Origin: Paratinospora sagittata
Lineage: Eukaryota > Streptophyta > Magnoliopsida > Ranunculales > Menispermaceae
Length of the DNA stretch: 64,000 bases
Direction of reading: 5' to 3'
NCBI GenBank assembly: GCA_035771175.1
Contig: JAYMFD010001170.1
Coordinates: 1 to 64,000, forward strand
Part shown: one piece after another, positions 23,332-36,492 of the stretch
Numbering within the stretch: position 1 is the first letter of the stretch
Layout: each line of letters starts with the position of its first letter
Notes under the pieces: generated by a model
The model's database searches: none
Told to the model about the DNA's origin: nothing
Seen by the model: the letters and a program-made list of their open reading frames with translations, nothing else
Made by a program: the position numbers and the translations under genes

Positions 23332-24876
23332 CACGTCTTAGACTAAAATCTGATATTTCTAACGAGAAAAATGTGGGCACTTCTGCTTGCTCGATTTTCT
23401 ATTCCTTCACAGTTTTGCCAGGTTATCTTAATTGAAATATTCTCTAGTAACACCTAGATGATTCCCATTGTCTCGCACGCCCAAAAAACTTTAGATTGAA
23501 CAATGTTTTGAATTCAAATCATTTTGTAGTACTCTTGCTCTTTAACATTCAACTTCAAATTTTATAAAACACTCATTCTCTGATTTTAAAAAATACAACA
23601 CGCACGATATTTGCAAGTTAGATTGAGCTTTTCGAAGAGTTTTTCATGAGAAGAAAGTAATGATTCTTGCCTTTGCAAAAAAAGGCTTCGAATTGAACCA
23701 AAATTGCAATCTGTCTTGATGTTCAGCTAGTTCTTCATTTTATCCCTTGTGTGCTAAGATTTGCAGAGGCTATCCATTGTTTAAAACTCTAAGTATATGA
23801 AGTTGTGTCGGTAAGATAACACATCAAAAAGGAACACATCACCTGTTTTACATCAAGAACACATCAAACAATAGCATTCGAATTCTACAAAGATCAAGCT
23901 CGAAGAACGAAGTCATATCTCATGTCTAATGCATTAGTTTGATTTCTGGTGTGTAGGGTAACCCCTCGATCAATCTCAGCACTAAAACTCTGAAAATTGC
24001 AAAGTCTTCAAAATAACTTTCGATATAGTATTCATTTTTACAAAAATGTTTTCTGAAAGGTTTTAATCATAATTTTAATGAGTTTTGAATTATTTAAAAG
24101 TGTTTATTCTTATATCAAAGTGTTTTGAGTCAATGAAATGGTTCTTTAGTGTCAAAATATTAATTTTTCAAAAATAAGGCTATCCAACAATTGGCACGTC
24201 TTAGACTAAAATCTGATATTTCTAACGAGAAAAATGTGGGCACTTCTGCTTGCTCGATTTTCTATTCCTTCACAGTTTTGCCAGGTTATCTTAATTGAAA
24301 TATTCTCTAGTAACACCTAGATGATTCCCATTGTCTCGCACGCCCAAAAAACTTTAGATTGAACAATGTTTTGAATTCAAATCATTTTGTAGTACTCTTG
24401 CTCTTTAACATTCAACTTCAAATTTTATAAAACACTCATTCTCTGATTTTAAAAAATACAACACGCACGATATTTGCAAGTTAGATTGAGCTTTTCGAAG
24501 AGTTTTTCATGAGAAGAAAGTAATGATTCTTGCCTTTGCAAAAAAAGGCTTCGAATTGAACCAAAATTGCAATCTGTCTTGATGTTCAGCTAGTTCTTCA
24601 TTTTATCCCTTGTGTGCTAAGATTTGCAGAGGCTATCCATTGTTTAAAACTCTAAGTATATGAAGTTGTGTCGGTAAGATAACACATCAAAAAGGAACAC
24701 ATCACCTGTTTTACATCAAGAACACATCAAACAATAGCATTCGAATTCTACAAAGATCAAGCTCGAAGAACGAAGTCATATCTCATGTCTAATGGATTAG
24801 TTTGATTTCTGGTGTGTAGGGTAACCCCTCGATCAATCTCAGCACTAAAACTCTGAAAATTGCAAAGTCTTCAAAA
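23151..24876 (+). repeat. 863-bp tandem doublet (M27 tail to M29)
   Basis: Two adjacent units of 863 bp share the one-base loss TAGTATTCATTTTT (near 23166 and 24029), CATGAGAAG, GTTGTGTCGG and the private GAAGTCATATC. Approximate copies are 23151-24013 and 24014-24876. The only difference I noticed between them is GGATTAG against GCATTAG near 24795. The second copy ends where AATCACTTTCGGTG replaces AATAACTTTCGAT. This is a recent single-monomer duplication. Confidence 0.8.
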
Positions 24877-26440
24877 TCACTTTCGGTGTAGTATTTCATT
24901 TTGAAAAAAATTATTTTCTGAAAGGTTTTAATCATAATTTTAATGAGTTTTCAATTAGTTAAAAGTGTTTAATCTTATATCAAAGTGGTATGAGTCAATG
25001 AAATGGTTCTTTAGTGTCAAAATATTAATTTTTCAAAAATAAGGCTATCCAGCAATTTTCACGTCTTTGACTAAAATCTAATATTTCTAACGAGAAAAAT
25101 GTGGGCATTTCTACTTGCTCAATTTTTCTATTCCTTCACAGTTTTGCCTGGTTATTTTAATTGAAATATTCTCTAGTAACACCTAGATGATTCCCATTGT
25201 CTCGCACGCCCAAAAAACTTTAGATTGAACAATGTTTTGAATTCAAATCATTTTGTGGTACTCTTGTTCTTTAACATTCAACTTCAAATTTTATAAAACA
25301 CTCATTCTCTGATTTTAAAAAATACAACACGCACGATATTTGCAAGTTAGATTGAGCTTTTCGAAGAGTTTTTCAAGAGAAGAAAGTAATGATTCTTGCC
25401 TTTGCAAAAAAAGGCTTCGAATTGAACCAAAATTGCTATCTGTCTTGATGTTCAGCTAGTTCTTCATTTTATCCCTTGTGTGCTAAGATTTGCAGAGGCT
25501 ATCCATTGTTTAAAACTCTAAGTATATGAAGTTGTCTCAGTAAGATAACACATCAAAAAGGAACACATCACCTGTTTTACATCAAGAACACATCAAACAA
25601 TAGCATTCGAATTCTACAAAGATCAAGCTCGAAGAACGAAGACATATCTCATGTCTAATGCATTAGTTTGATTTCTGATGTGTAGGGTAACCCCTCGATC
25701 AATCTCAGCACTAAAACTCTGAAAATTGCAAAGTCTTCAAAATCACTTTCGGTGTAGTATTTCATTTTGAAAAAAATTATTTTCTGAAAGGTTTTAATCA
25801 TAATTTTAATGAGTTTTCAATTAGTTAAAAGTGTTTAATCTTATATCAAAGTGGTATGAGTCAATGAAATGGTTCTTTAGTGTCAAAATATTAATTTTTC
25901 AAAAATAAGGCTATCCAACAATTGGCACGTCTTAGACTAAAATCTGATATTTCTAACGAGAAAAATGTGGGCACTTCTGCTTGCTCGATTTTCTATTCCT
26001 TCACAGTTTTGCCAGGTTATCTTAATTGAAATATTCTCTAGTAACACCTAGATGATTCCCATTGTCTCGCACGCCCAAAAAACTTTAGATTGAACAATGT
26101 TTTGAATTCAAATCATTTTGTAGTACTCTTGCTCTTTAACATTCAACTTCAAATTTTATAAAACACTCATTCTCTGATTTTAAAAAATACAACACGCACG
26201 ATATTTGCAAGTTAGATTGAGCTTTTCGAAGAGTTTTTCAAGAAAAGAAAGTAATGATTCTTGCCTTTGCAAAAAAAGGCTTCGAATTGAACCAAAATTG
26301 CAATCTGTCTTGATGTTCAGCTAGTTCTTCATTTTATCCCTTGTGTGCTAAGATTTGCAGAGGCTATCCATTGTTTAAAACTCTAAGTATATGAAGTTGT
26401 CTCGGTAAGATAACACATCAAAAAGGAACACATCACCTGT
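24877..26440 (+). repeat. M29 tail, M30 and M31 head: P-like island in the left zone
   Basis: M29 and M30 end in P-like AAAAAATTATTTTC and TTCAATTAGTT. M30 (25060-25925) has GTCTTTGAC, GGGCATTTCTACTTG, GGTTATTTTA, GTGGTACTCTTGTTC, ATTGCTATC and CTCAGTAAG, and ends CAACAATTGG. GTGGTACTCTTGTTC is otherwise a P marker of the right zone. M30 may resemble the source of P monomers, or it may be a transfer from them. Confidence 0.6.
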
Positions 26441-29032
26441 TTCACATCAAGAACACGTCAAACAATAGCATTCGAATTCTACAAAGATCAAGCTCGAAGA
26501 ACGAAGACATATCTCATGTCTAATGCATTAGTTTGATTTCTGGTATGTAGGGTAACCCCTCGATCAATCTCAGCACTAAAACTCTGAAAATTGCAAAGTC
26601 TTCAAAATCACTTTCGGTGTAGTATTTCATTTTGAAAAAAATGTTTTCTGAAAGGTTTTAATCATAATTTTAATGAGTTTTGAATTATTTAAAAGTGTTT
26701 AATCTTATATCAAAGTGGTATGAGTCAATGAAATGGTTCTTTAGTGTCAAAATATTAATTTTTCAAAAATAAGGCTATCCAGCAATTTTCACGTCTTAGA
26801 CTAAAATCTAATATTTCTAACGAGAAAAATGTGGGCACTTCTGCTTGCTCAATTTTTCTATTCCTTCACAGTTTTGCCTGGTTATCTTAATTGAAATATT
26901 CTCTAGTAACACCTAGATGATTCCCATTGTCTCGCACGCCCAAAAAACTTTAGATTGAACAATGTTTTGAATTCAAATCATTTTGTAATACTCTTGCTCT
27001 TCAACATTCAACTTCAAATTTTATAAAACACTCATTCTCTGATTTTAAAAAATACAACACGCACGATATTTGCAAGTTAGATTGAGCTTTTCGAAGAGTT
27101 TTTCAAGAGAAGAATGTAATGATTCTTGCCTTTGCGAAAAAAGGCTTCGAATTGAATCAAAATTGCAATCTGTCTTGATGTTCAGCTAGTTCTTCATTTT
27201 ATCCCTTGTGTGCTAAGATTTGCAGAGGTTATCCATTGTTTAAAACTCTAAGTATATGAAGTTGTCTCGGTAAGATAACACATCAAAAAGGAACACATCA
27301 CCTGTTTTCATCAAGAACACATCAAACAATAGCTTTCGAATTCTACAAAGATCAAGCTCGAAGAACGAAGACATATCTCATGTCTAATGCATTAGTTTGA
27401 TTTCTGGTGTGTAGGGTAACCCCTCGATCAATCTCAGCACTAAAACTCTGAAAATTGCAAAGTCTTCAAAATAACTTTCGATATAGTATTTCATTTTTAC
27501 AAAAATGTTTTCTGAAAGGTTTTAATCATAATTTTAATGAGTTTTGAATTATTTAAAAGTGTTTATTCTTATATCAAAGTGTTTTGAGTCAATGAAATGG
27601 TTCTTTAGTGTCAAAATATTAATTTTTCAAAAATAAGGCTATCCAACAATTGGCACGTCTTAGACTAAAATCTGATATTTCTAACGAGAAAAATGTGGGC
27701 ACTTCTGCTTGCTCGATTTTCTATTCCTTCACAGTTTTGCCAGGTTATCTTAATTGAAATATTCTCTAGTAACACCTAGATGATTCCCATTGTCTCGCAC
27801 GCCCAAAAAAATTTAGATTGAACAATGTTTTGAATTCAAATCATTTTGTAGTACTCTTGCTCTTTAACATTCAACTTCAAATTTTATAAAACACTCATTC
27901 TCTGATTTTAAAAAATACAACACGCACGATATTTGCAAGTTAGATTGAGCTTTTCGAAGAGTTTTTCAAGAGAAGAAAGTAATGATTCTTGCCTTTGCAA
28001 AAAAAGGCTTCGAATTGAACCAAAATTGCAATCTGTCTTGATGTTCAGCTAGTTCTTCATTTTATCCCTTGTGTGCTAAGATTTGCAGAGGCTATCCATT
28101 GTTTAAAACTCTAAGTATATGAAGTTGTGTCGGTAAGATAACACATCAAAAAGGAACACATCACCTGTTTTACATCAAGAACACATCAAACAATAGCATT
28201 CGAATTCTACAAAGATCAAGCTCGAAGAACGAAGACATATCTCATGTCTAATGCATTAGTTTGATTTCTGGTGTGTAGGGTAACCCCTCGATCAATCTCA
28301 GCACTAAAACTCTGAAAATTGCAAAGTCTTCAAAATTACTTTCGATATAGTATTTCATTTTTACAAAAATGTTTTCTGAAAGGTTTTAATCATAATTTTA
28401 ATGAGTTTTGAATTATTTAAAAGTGTTTATTCTTATATCAAAGTGTTTTGAGTCAATGAAATGGTTCTTTAGTGTCAAAATATTAATTTTTCAAAAATAA
28501 GGCTATCCACCAATTGGCACGTCTTAGACTAAAATCTGATATTTCTAACGAGAAAAATGTGGGCACTTCTGCTTCCTCGATTTTCTATTCCTTCACAGTT
28601 TTGCCAGGTTATCTTAATTGAAATATTCTCTAGTAACACCTAGATGATTCCCATTGTCTCGCACGCCCAAAAAACTTTAGATTGAACAATGTTTTGAATT
28701 CAAATCATTTTGTAGTACTCTTGCCCTTTAACATTCAACTTCAAATTTTATAAAACACTCATTCTCTGATTTTAAAAAATACAACACGCACGATATTTGC
28801 AAGTTAGATTGAGCTTTTCAAAGAGTTTTTCAAGAGAAGAAAGTAATGATTCTTGCCTTTGCAAAAAAAGGCTTCGAATTGAATCAAAATTGCAATCTGT
28901 CTTGATGTTCAGCTAGTTCTTCATTTTATCCCTTGTGTGCTAAGATTTGCAGAGGCTATCCATTGTTTAAAACTCTAAGTATATGAAGTTGTCTCGGTAA
29001 GATAACACATCAAAAAGGAACACATCACCTGT
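26441..29032 (+). repeat. 2,592-bp trimer, first copy (M31 tail to M34 middle)
   Basis: This unit starts near TTTCACATC followed by AAGAACACGTC and runs through M32 (ATCTAATATTT, GTAATACTC, GAATGTAATG, GCGAAAAAAGG), M33 (AAAAAAATTTAG, GTTGTGTCGG) and the M34 head (CACCAATTGG, CTTCCTCGATT, TTGCCCTTTAAC, TTTTCAAAGAG). The next 2,592 bp repeat all of these in the same order. Private differences here are CTCTTCAACATTC and GAGGTTATCC in M32 and AATTACTTTCG in M33. Confidence 0.88.
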
Positions 29033-31624
29033 TTCACATCAAGAACACGTCAAACAATAGCATTCGAATTCTACAAAGATCAAGCTCGAAGAACGAAGAC
29101 ATATCTCATGTCTAATGCATTAGTTTGATTTCTGGTATGTAGGGTAACCCCTCGATCAATCTCAGCACTAAAACTCTGAAAATAGCAAAGTCTTCAAAAT
29201 CACTTTCGGTGTAGTATTTCATTTTGAAAAAAATGTTTTCTGAAAGGTTTTAATCATAATTTTAATGAGTTTTGAATTATTTAAAAGTGTTTAATCTTAT
29301 ATCAAAGTGGTATGAGTCAATGAAATGGTTCTTTAGTGTCAAAATATTAATTTTTCAAAAATAAGGCTATCCAGCAATTTTCACGTCTTAGACTAAAATC
29401 TAATATTTCTAACGAGAAAAATGTGGGCACTTCTGCTTGCTCAATTTTTCTATTCCTTCACAGTTTTGCCTGGTTATCTTAATTGAAATATTCTCTAGTA
29501 ACACCTAGATGATTCCCATTGTCTCGCACGCCCAAAAAACTTTAGATTGAACAATGTTTTGAATTCAAATCATTTTGTAATACTCTTGCTCTTTAACATT
29601 CAACTTCAAATTTTATAAAACACTCATTCTCTGATTTTAAAAAATACAACACGCACGATATTTGCAAGTTAGATTGAGCTTTTCGAAGAGTTTTTCAAGA
29701 GAAGAATGTAATGATTCTTGCCTTTGCGAAAAAAGGCTTCGAATTGAATCAAAATTGCAATCTGTCTTGATGTTCAGCTAGTTCTTCATTTTATCCCTTG
29801 TGTGCTAAGATTTGCAGAGGCTATCCATTGTTTAAAACTCTAAGTATATGAAGTTGTCTCGGTAAGATAACACATCAAAAAGGAACACATCACCTGTTTT
29901 CATCAAGAACACATCAAACAATAGCTTTCGAATTCTACAAAGATCAAGCTCGAAGAACGAAGACATATCTCATGTCTAATGCATTAGTTTGATTTCTGGT
30001 GTGTAGGGTAACCCCTCGATCAATCTCAGCACTAAAACTCTGAAAATTGCAAAGTCTTCAAAATAACTTTCGATATAGTATTTCATTTTTACAAAAATGT
30101 TTTCTGAAAGGTTTTAATCATAATTTTAATGAGTTTTGAATTATTTAAAAGTGTTTATTCTTATATCAAAGTGTTTTGAGTCAATGAAATGGTTCTTTAG
30201 TGTCAAAATATTAATTTTTCAAAAATAAGGCTATCCAACAATTGGCACGTCTTAGACTAAAATCTGATATTTCTAACGAGAAAAATGTGGGCACTTCTGC
30301 TTGCTCGATTTTCTATTCCTTCACAGTTTTGCCAGGTTATCTTAATTGAAATATTCTCTAGTAACACCTAGATGATTCCCATTGTCTCGCACGCCCAAAA
30401 AAATTTAGACTGAACAATGTTTTGAATTCAAATCATTTTGTAGTACTCTTGCTCTTTAACATTCAACTTCAAATTTTATAAAACACTCATTCTCTGATTT
30501 TAAAAAATACAACACGCACGATATTTGCAAGTTAGATTGAGCTTTTCGAAGAGTTTTTCAAGAGAAGAAAGTAATGATTCTTGCCTTTGCAAAAAAAGGC
30601 TTCGAATTGAACCAAAATTGCAATCTGTCTTGATGTTCAGCTAGTTCTTCATTTTATCCCTTGTGTGCTAAGATTTGCAGAGGCTATCCATTGTTTAAAA
30701 CTCTAAGTATATGAAGTTGTGTCGGTAAGATAACACATCAAAAAGGAACACATCACCTGTTTTACATCAAGAACACATCAAACAATAGCATTCGAATTCT
30801 ACAAAGATCAAGCTCGAAGAACGAAGACATATCTCATGTCTAATGCATTAGTTTGATTTCTGGTGTGTAGGGTAACCCCTCGATCAATCTCAGCACTAAA
30901 ACTCTGAAAATTGCAAAGTCTTCAAAATAACTTTCGATATAGTATTTCATTTTTACAAAAATGTTTTCTGAAAGGTTTTAATCATAATTTTAATGTGTTT
31001 TGAATTATTTAAAAGTGTTTATTCTTATATCAAAGTGTTTTGAGTCAATGAAATGGTTCTTTAGTGTCAAAATATTAATTTTTCAAAAATAAGGCTATCC
31101 ACCAATTGGCACGTCTTAGACTAAAATCTGATATTTCTAACGAGAAAAATGTGGGCACTTCTGCTTCCTCGATTTTCTATTCCTTCACAGTTTTGCCAGG
31201 TTATCTTAATTGAAATATTCTCTAGTAACACCTAGATGATTCCCATTGTCTCGCACGCCCAAAAAACTTTAGATTGAACAATGTTTTGAATTCAAATCAT
31301 TTTGTAGTACTCTTGCCCTTTAACATTCAACTTCAAATTTTATAAAACACTCATTCTCTGATTTTAAAAAATACAACACGCACGATATTTGCAAGTTAGA
31401 TTGAGCTTTTCAAAGAGTTTTTCAAGAGAAGAAAGTAATGATTCTTGCCTTTGCAAAAAAAGGCTTCGAATTGAATCAAAATTGCAATCTGTCTTGATGT
31501 TCAGCTAGTTCTTCATTTTATCCCTTGTGTGCTAAGATTTGCAGAGGCTATCCATTGTTTAAAACTCTAAGTATATGAAGTTGTCTCGGTAAGATAACAC
31601 ATCAAAAAGGAACACATCACCTGT
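29033..31624 (+). repeat. 2,592-bp trimer, second copy (M34 middle to M37 middle)
   Basis: Monomer spacings to the first copy are exactly 2,592 bp at three points (26790 to 29382, 27654 to 30246, 28518 to 31110). Private differences are GAAAATAGCAAAG (M34), TTTAGACTGAAC and AATGTGTTTTG (M36). The copy ends in M37, where TTTTCATC replaces TTTCACATC. M34 and M37 are chimeric monomers created by the duplication. Confidence 0.88.
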
Positions 31625-33594
31625 TTTCATCAAGAACACATCAAACAATAGCTTTCGAATTCTACAAAGATCAAGCTCGAAGAACGAAGACATATCTCAT
31701 GTCTAATGCATTAGTTTGATTTCTGGTGTGTAGGGTAACCCCTCGATCAATCTCAGCACTAAAACTCTGAAAATTGCAAAGTCTTCAAAATAACTTTCGA
31801 TATAGTATTTCATTTTTACAAAAATGTTTTCTGAAAGGTTTTAATCATAATTTTAATGAGTTTTGAATTATTTAAAAGTGTTTATTCTTATATCAAAGTG
31901 TTTTGAGTCAATGAAATGGTTCTTTAGTGTCAAAATATTAATTTTTCAAAAATAAGGCTATCCAACAATTGGCACGTCTTAGACTAAAATCTGATATTTC
32001 TAACGAGAAAAATGTGGGCACTTCTGCTTGCTCGATTTTCTATTCCTTCACAGTTTTGCCAGGTTATCTTAATTGAAATATTCTCTAGTAACACCTAGAT
32101 GATTCCCATTGTCTCGCACGCCCAAAAAACTTTAGATTGAACAATGTTTTGAATTCAAATCATTTTGTAGTACTCTTGCTCTTTAACATTCAACTTCAAA
32201 TTTTATAAAACACTCATTCTCTGATTTTAAAAAATACAACACGCACGATATTTGCAAGTTAGATTGAGCTTTTCGAAGAGTTTTTCAAGAGAAGAAAGTA
32301 ATGATTCTTGCCTTTGCAAAAAAAGGCTTCGAATTGAACCAAAATTGCAATCTGTCTTGATGTTCAGCTAGTTCTTCATTTTATCCCTTGTGTGCTAAGA
32401 TTTGCAGAGGCTATCCATTGTTTAAAACTCTAAGTATATGAAGTTGTGTCGGTAAGATAACACATCAAAAAGGAACACATCACCTGTTTTACATCAAGAA
32501 CACATCAAACAATAGCATTCCAATTCTACAAAGATCAAGCTCGAAGAACGAAGACATATCTCATGTCTAATGCATTAGTTTGATTTCTGGTGTGTAGGGT
32601 AACCCCTCGATCAATCTCAGCACTAAAACTCTGAAAATTGCAAAGTCTTCAAAATAACTTTCGATATAGTATTTCATTTTTACAAAAATGTTTTCTGAAA
32701 GGTTTTAATCATAATTTTAATGAGTTTTGAATTATTTAAAAGTGTTTATTCTTATATCAAAGTGTTTTGAGTCAATGAAATGGTTCTTTAGTGTCAAAAT
32801 ATTAATTTTTCAAAAATAAGGCTATCCAACAATTGGCACGTCTTAGACTAAAATCTGATATTTCTATCGAGAAAAATGTGGGCACTTCTGCTTGCTCGAT
32901 TTTCTATTCCTTCACAGTTTTGCCAGGTTATCTTAATTGAAATATTCTCTAGTAACACCTAGATGATTCCCATTGTCTCGCACGCCCAAAAAACTTTAGA
33001 TTGAACAATGTTTTGAATTCAAATCATTTTGTAGTACTCTTGCTCTTTAATATTCAACTTCAAATTTTATAAAACACTCATTCTCTGATTTTAAAAAATA
33101 CAACACGCACGATATTTGCAAGTTAGATTGAGCTTTTCGAAGAGTTTTTCAAGAGAAGAAAGTAATGATTCTTGCCTTTGGAAAAAAAGGCTTCGAATTG
33201 AATCAAAATTGCAATCTGTCTTGATGTTCAGCTAGTTCTTCATTTTATCCCTTGTGTGCTAAGATTTGCAGAGGCTATCCATTGTTTAAAACTCTAAGTA
33301 TATGAAGTGGTCTCGCTAAGATAACACATCAAAAAGGAACACATCACCTGTTTTGCATCAAGAACACATCAAACAATAGCTTTCGAATTCTACAAAGATC
33401 AAGCTCGAAGAACGAAGACATATCTCCTGTCTAATGCATTAGTTTGATCTCTGGTGTGTAGGGTAAACCCTCGATCAATCTCAGCACCAAAACTCTGAAA
33501 ATTGCAAAGTCTTCAAAATCACTTTCGATATAGTATTCCATTTTGAAAAAAATGTTTTCTGAAAGGTTTTAATCATAATTTTAATGAGTTTTGA
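31625..33594 (+). repeat. M37 tail to M39: approach to the zone boundary
   Basis: M37 and M38 end with X-type AATAACTTTCG and CAACAATTGG. M38 has GTTGTGTCGG, TTTTACATC and a private CATTCCAATTC. M39 (32837-33700) is chimeric: its head is left-type (CTCGATTTTC, GCCAGG) and from about 33308 it is Q-type (CTCGCTAAG, TTTTGCATC, TCTCCTGTC, TGATCTCTGG, TTTTAAAAAATAAGG). Private changes in M39 are TTTCTATCGAG, CTTTGGAAAAAAAGG, GGGTAAACCCTCG and AGCACCAAAAC. Confidence 0.75.
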
Positions 33595-36492
33595 ATTATT
33601 TAAAAGTGTTTAATCTTATATCAAAGTGGTATGAGTCAATGAAATGGTTCTTTAGTGTCAAAATATTAATTTTTAAAAAATAAGGCTATCCAGCAATTTT
33701 CACGTCTTAGACTAAAATCTTATATTTCTAACGAGAAAAATGTGGGCACTTCTGCTTGCTCAATTTTTCTATTCCTTCACAGGTTTGCCTGGTTATCTTA
33801 ATTGAAATATTCTCTAGTAACACCTAGATGATTCCCATTGTCTCGCACGCCCAAAAAACTTTAGATTGAACAATGTCTTGAATTCAAATCATTTTGTGGT
33901 ACTCTTGTTCTTTAACATTCAACTTCAAATTTTATAAAACACTCATTCTCTGATTTTAAAAAATACAACACGCACGATATTTGCAAGTCAGATTGAGCTT
34001 TTCGAAGAGTTTTTCAAGAGAAGAAAGTAATGATTCTTGCCTTTGCAAAAAAAGGCTTCGAATTGAACCAAAATTGCAATCTGTCTTGATATTCAGCTAG
34101 TTCTTCATTTTATCCCTTGTGTGCTAAGATTTGCAGAGGCTATCCATTGTTTAAAACTCTAAGTATATGAAGCTGTCTCGGTAAGATAACACGTCAAAAA
34201 GGAACACATCACCTGTTTTACATCAAGAACACATCAAACAATAGCATTCGAATTCTACAAAGATCAAGCTCGAAGAACGAAGACATATCTCATGTCTAAT
34301 GCATTAGTTTGATTTCTGGTGTGTAGGGTAACCCCTAGATCAATCTCAGCACTAAAACTCTGAAAATTGCAAAGTCTTCAAAATCACTTTCGGTGTAGTA
34401 TTTCATTTTGAACAAAATTATTTTCTGAAAGGTTTTAATTATAATTTTAATGAGTTTTCAATTAGTTAAAAGTGTTTAATGTTATATCAAAGTGGTATGA
34501 GTCAATGAAATGGTTCTTTAGTGTCAAAATATTAATTTTTCAAAAATAAGGCTATCCAGCAATTTTCACGTCTTAGACTAAAATCTAATATTTCTAAGGA
34601 GTAAAATGTGGGCACTTCTGCTTGCTCAATTTTTCTATTCCTTCACAGTTTTGCCTGGTTATCTTAATTGAAATATTCTCTAGTAACACCTAGATGATTC
34701 CCATTGTCTCGCACGCCCAAAAAACTTTCGATTGAACAATGTTTTGAATTCAAATCATTTTGTAGTACTCTTGCTCTTTAACATTCAACTTCAAATTTTA
34801 TAAAACACTCATTCTCTGATTTTAAAAAATACAACACGCACGATATTTGCAAGTTAGATTGAGCTTTCCGAAGAGTTTTTCAAGAGAAGAAAGTAATGAT
34901 TCTTGCCTTTGCAAAAAAAGGCTTCGAATTGAATCAAAATTGCAATCTGTCTTGATGTTCAGCTAGTTCTTCATTTTATCCCTTGTGTGCTAAGATTTGC
35001 AGAGGCTATCCATTGTTTAAAACTCTAAGTATATGAAGTGGTCTCGATAAGATAACACATCAAAAAGGAACACATCACCTGTTTTGCATCAAGAACACAT
35101 CAAATAATAGCTTTCGAATTCTACAAAGATCAAGTTCGAAGAACGAAGACATATCTCCTGTCTAATGCATTAGTTTGATCTCTGGTGTGTAGGGTAACCC
35201 CTCGATCAATCTCAGCACTAAAACTCTGAAAATTGCAAAGTCTTCAAAATCACTTTTGGTGTAGTATTTCATTTTGAAAAAAATGTTTTCTGAAAGGTTT
35301 TAATCATAATTTTAATGAGTTTTGAATTATTTAAAAGTGTTTAATCTTATATCAAAGTGGTATGAGTCAATGAAATGGTTCTTTAGTGTCAAAATATTAA
35401 TTTTTTCAAAAATAAGGCTATCCAGCAATTTTCACGTCTTAGACTAAAATCTTATATTTCTTACGAGAAAAATGTGGGCACTTCTGCTTGCTCAATTTTT
35501 CTATTCCTTCACAGTTTTGCCTGGTTATCTTAATTGAAATATTCTCTAGTAACACCTAGATGATTCCCATTGTCTCGCACGCCCAAAAAACTTTAGATTG
35601 AACAATGTTTTGAATTCAAATCATTTTGTAATACTCTTGCTCTTTAACATTCAACTTCAAATTTTATAAAACACTCATTCTCTGATTTTAAAAAATACAA
35701 CACGCACGATATTTGCAAGTTAGATTGAGCTTTCCGAAGAGTTTTTCATGAGAAGAAAGTAATGATTCTTGCCTTTGCAAAAAAAGGCTTCGAATTGAAT
35801 CAAAATTGCAATCTGTCTTGATGTTCAGCTAGTTCTTCATTTTATCCCTTGTGTGCTAAGATTTGCAGAGGCTATCCATTGTTTAAAACTCTAAGTAGAT
35901 GAAGTTGTCTCGGTAAGATAACACATCAAAAAGGAACACATCACCTGTTTTCATCAAGAACACATCAAACAATAGCTTCCGAATTCTACAAAGATCAAGC
36001 TCGAAGAACGAAGACATATCTCATGTCTAATGCATTAGTTTGATTTCTGGTGTGTAGGGTAACCCCTCGATCAATCTCAGCACTAAAACTCTGAAAATTG
36101 CAAAGTCTTCAAAATAACTTTCGATATAGTATTTCATTTTTACAAAAATGTTTTCTGAAAGGTTTTAATCATAATTTTAATGAGTTTTGAATTATTTAAA
36201 AGTGTTTATTCTTATATCAAAGTGTTTTGAGTCAATGAAATGGTTCTTTAGTGTCAAAATATTAATTTTTCAAAAATAAGGCTATCCAACAATTGGCACG
36301 TCTTAGACTACAATCTGAGATTTCTAACGAGAAAAATGTGGGCACTTCTGCTTGCTCGATTTTCTATTCCTTCACAGTTTTGCCAGGTTATCTTAATTGA
36401 AATATTCTCTAGTAACACCTAGATGATTCCCATTGTCTCGCACGCCCAAAAAACTTTAGATTGAACAATGTTTTGAATTCAAATCATTTTGT
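33595..36492 (+). repeat. 2.9-kb block M39 tail to M43 head, matched at 48291
   Basis: This 2,898-bp block reappears at 48291-51188 with a constant offset of 14,696 bp. Shared private variants are GCAAGTCAG, CTTGATATTC, CCCTAGATC, GAACAAAATTATT, AATTATAATT and AATGTTATATC (M40/M57); CTAAGGAGTAAAATG, ACTTTCGATTG, AATAATAGC, CAAGTTCGAAG, CACTTTTGGTG and TTTTTTCAAAAA (M41/M58); TTTCTTACGAG, AAGTAGATGAAG and AGCTTCCGAAT (M42/M59); ACTACAATCTGAGATTTC (M43/M60). The only differences I noticed are AATGTCTTG in M40 and GTTTTTAATTA in M59. Confidence 0.92.

Larger units (their letters stand above)
1..33307 (+). repeat. Left zone of the array, X/Y alleles (M1-M39)
   Basis: In this zone CTCAATTTTTC/GCCTGG heads and CTCGATTTTC/GCCAGG heads alternate with some irregularity, and mean spacing is 863.9 bp. 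P and Q alleles are mostly absent. Exceptions are M26, M29 and M30, which already carry the P-like tail TTCAATTAGTT and AAATTATTTTC; M30 also has GTGGTACTCTTGTTC. The zone ends inside M39, between 32940 (last left allele, GCCAGG side) and about 33308 (first right allele, GTGGTCTCGCTAAG). Confidence 0.8.
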
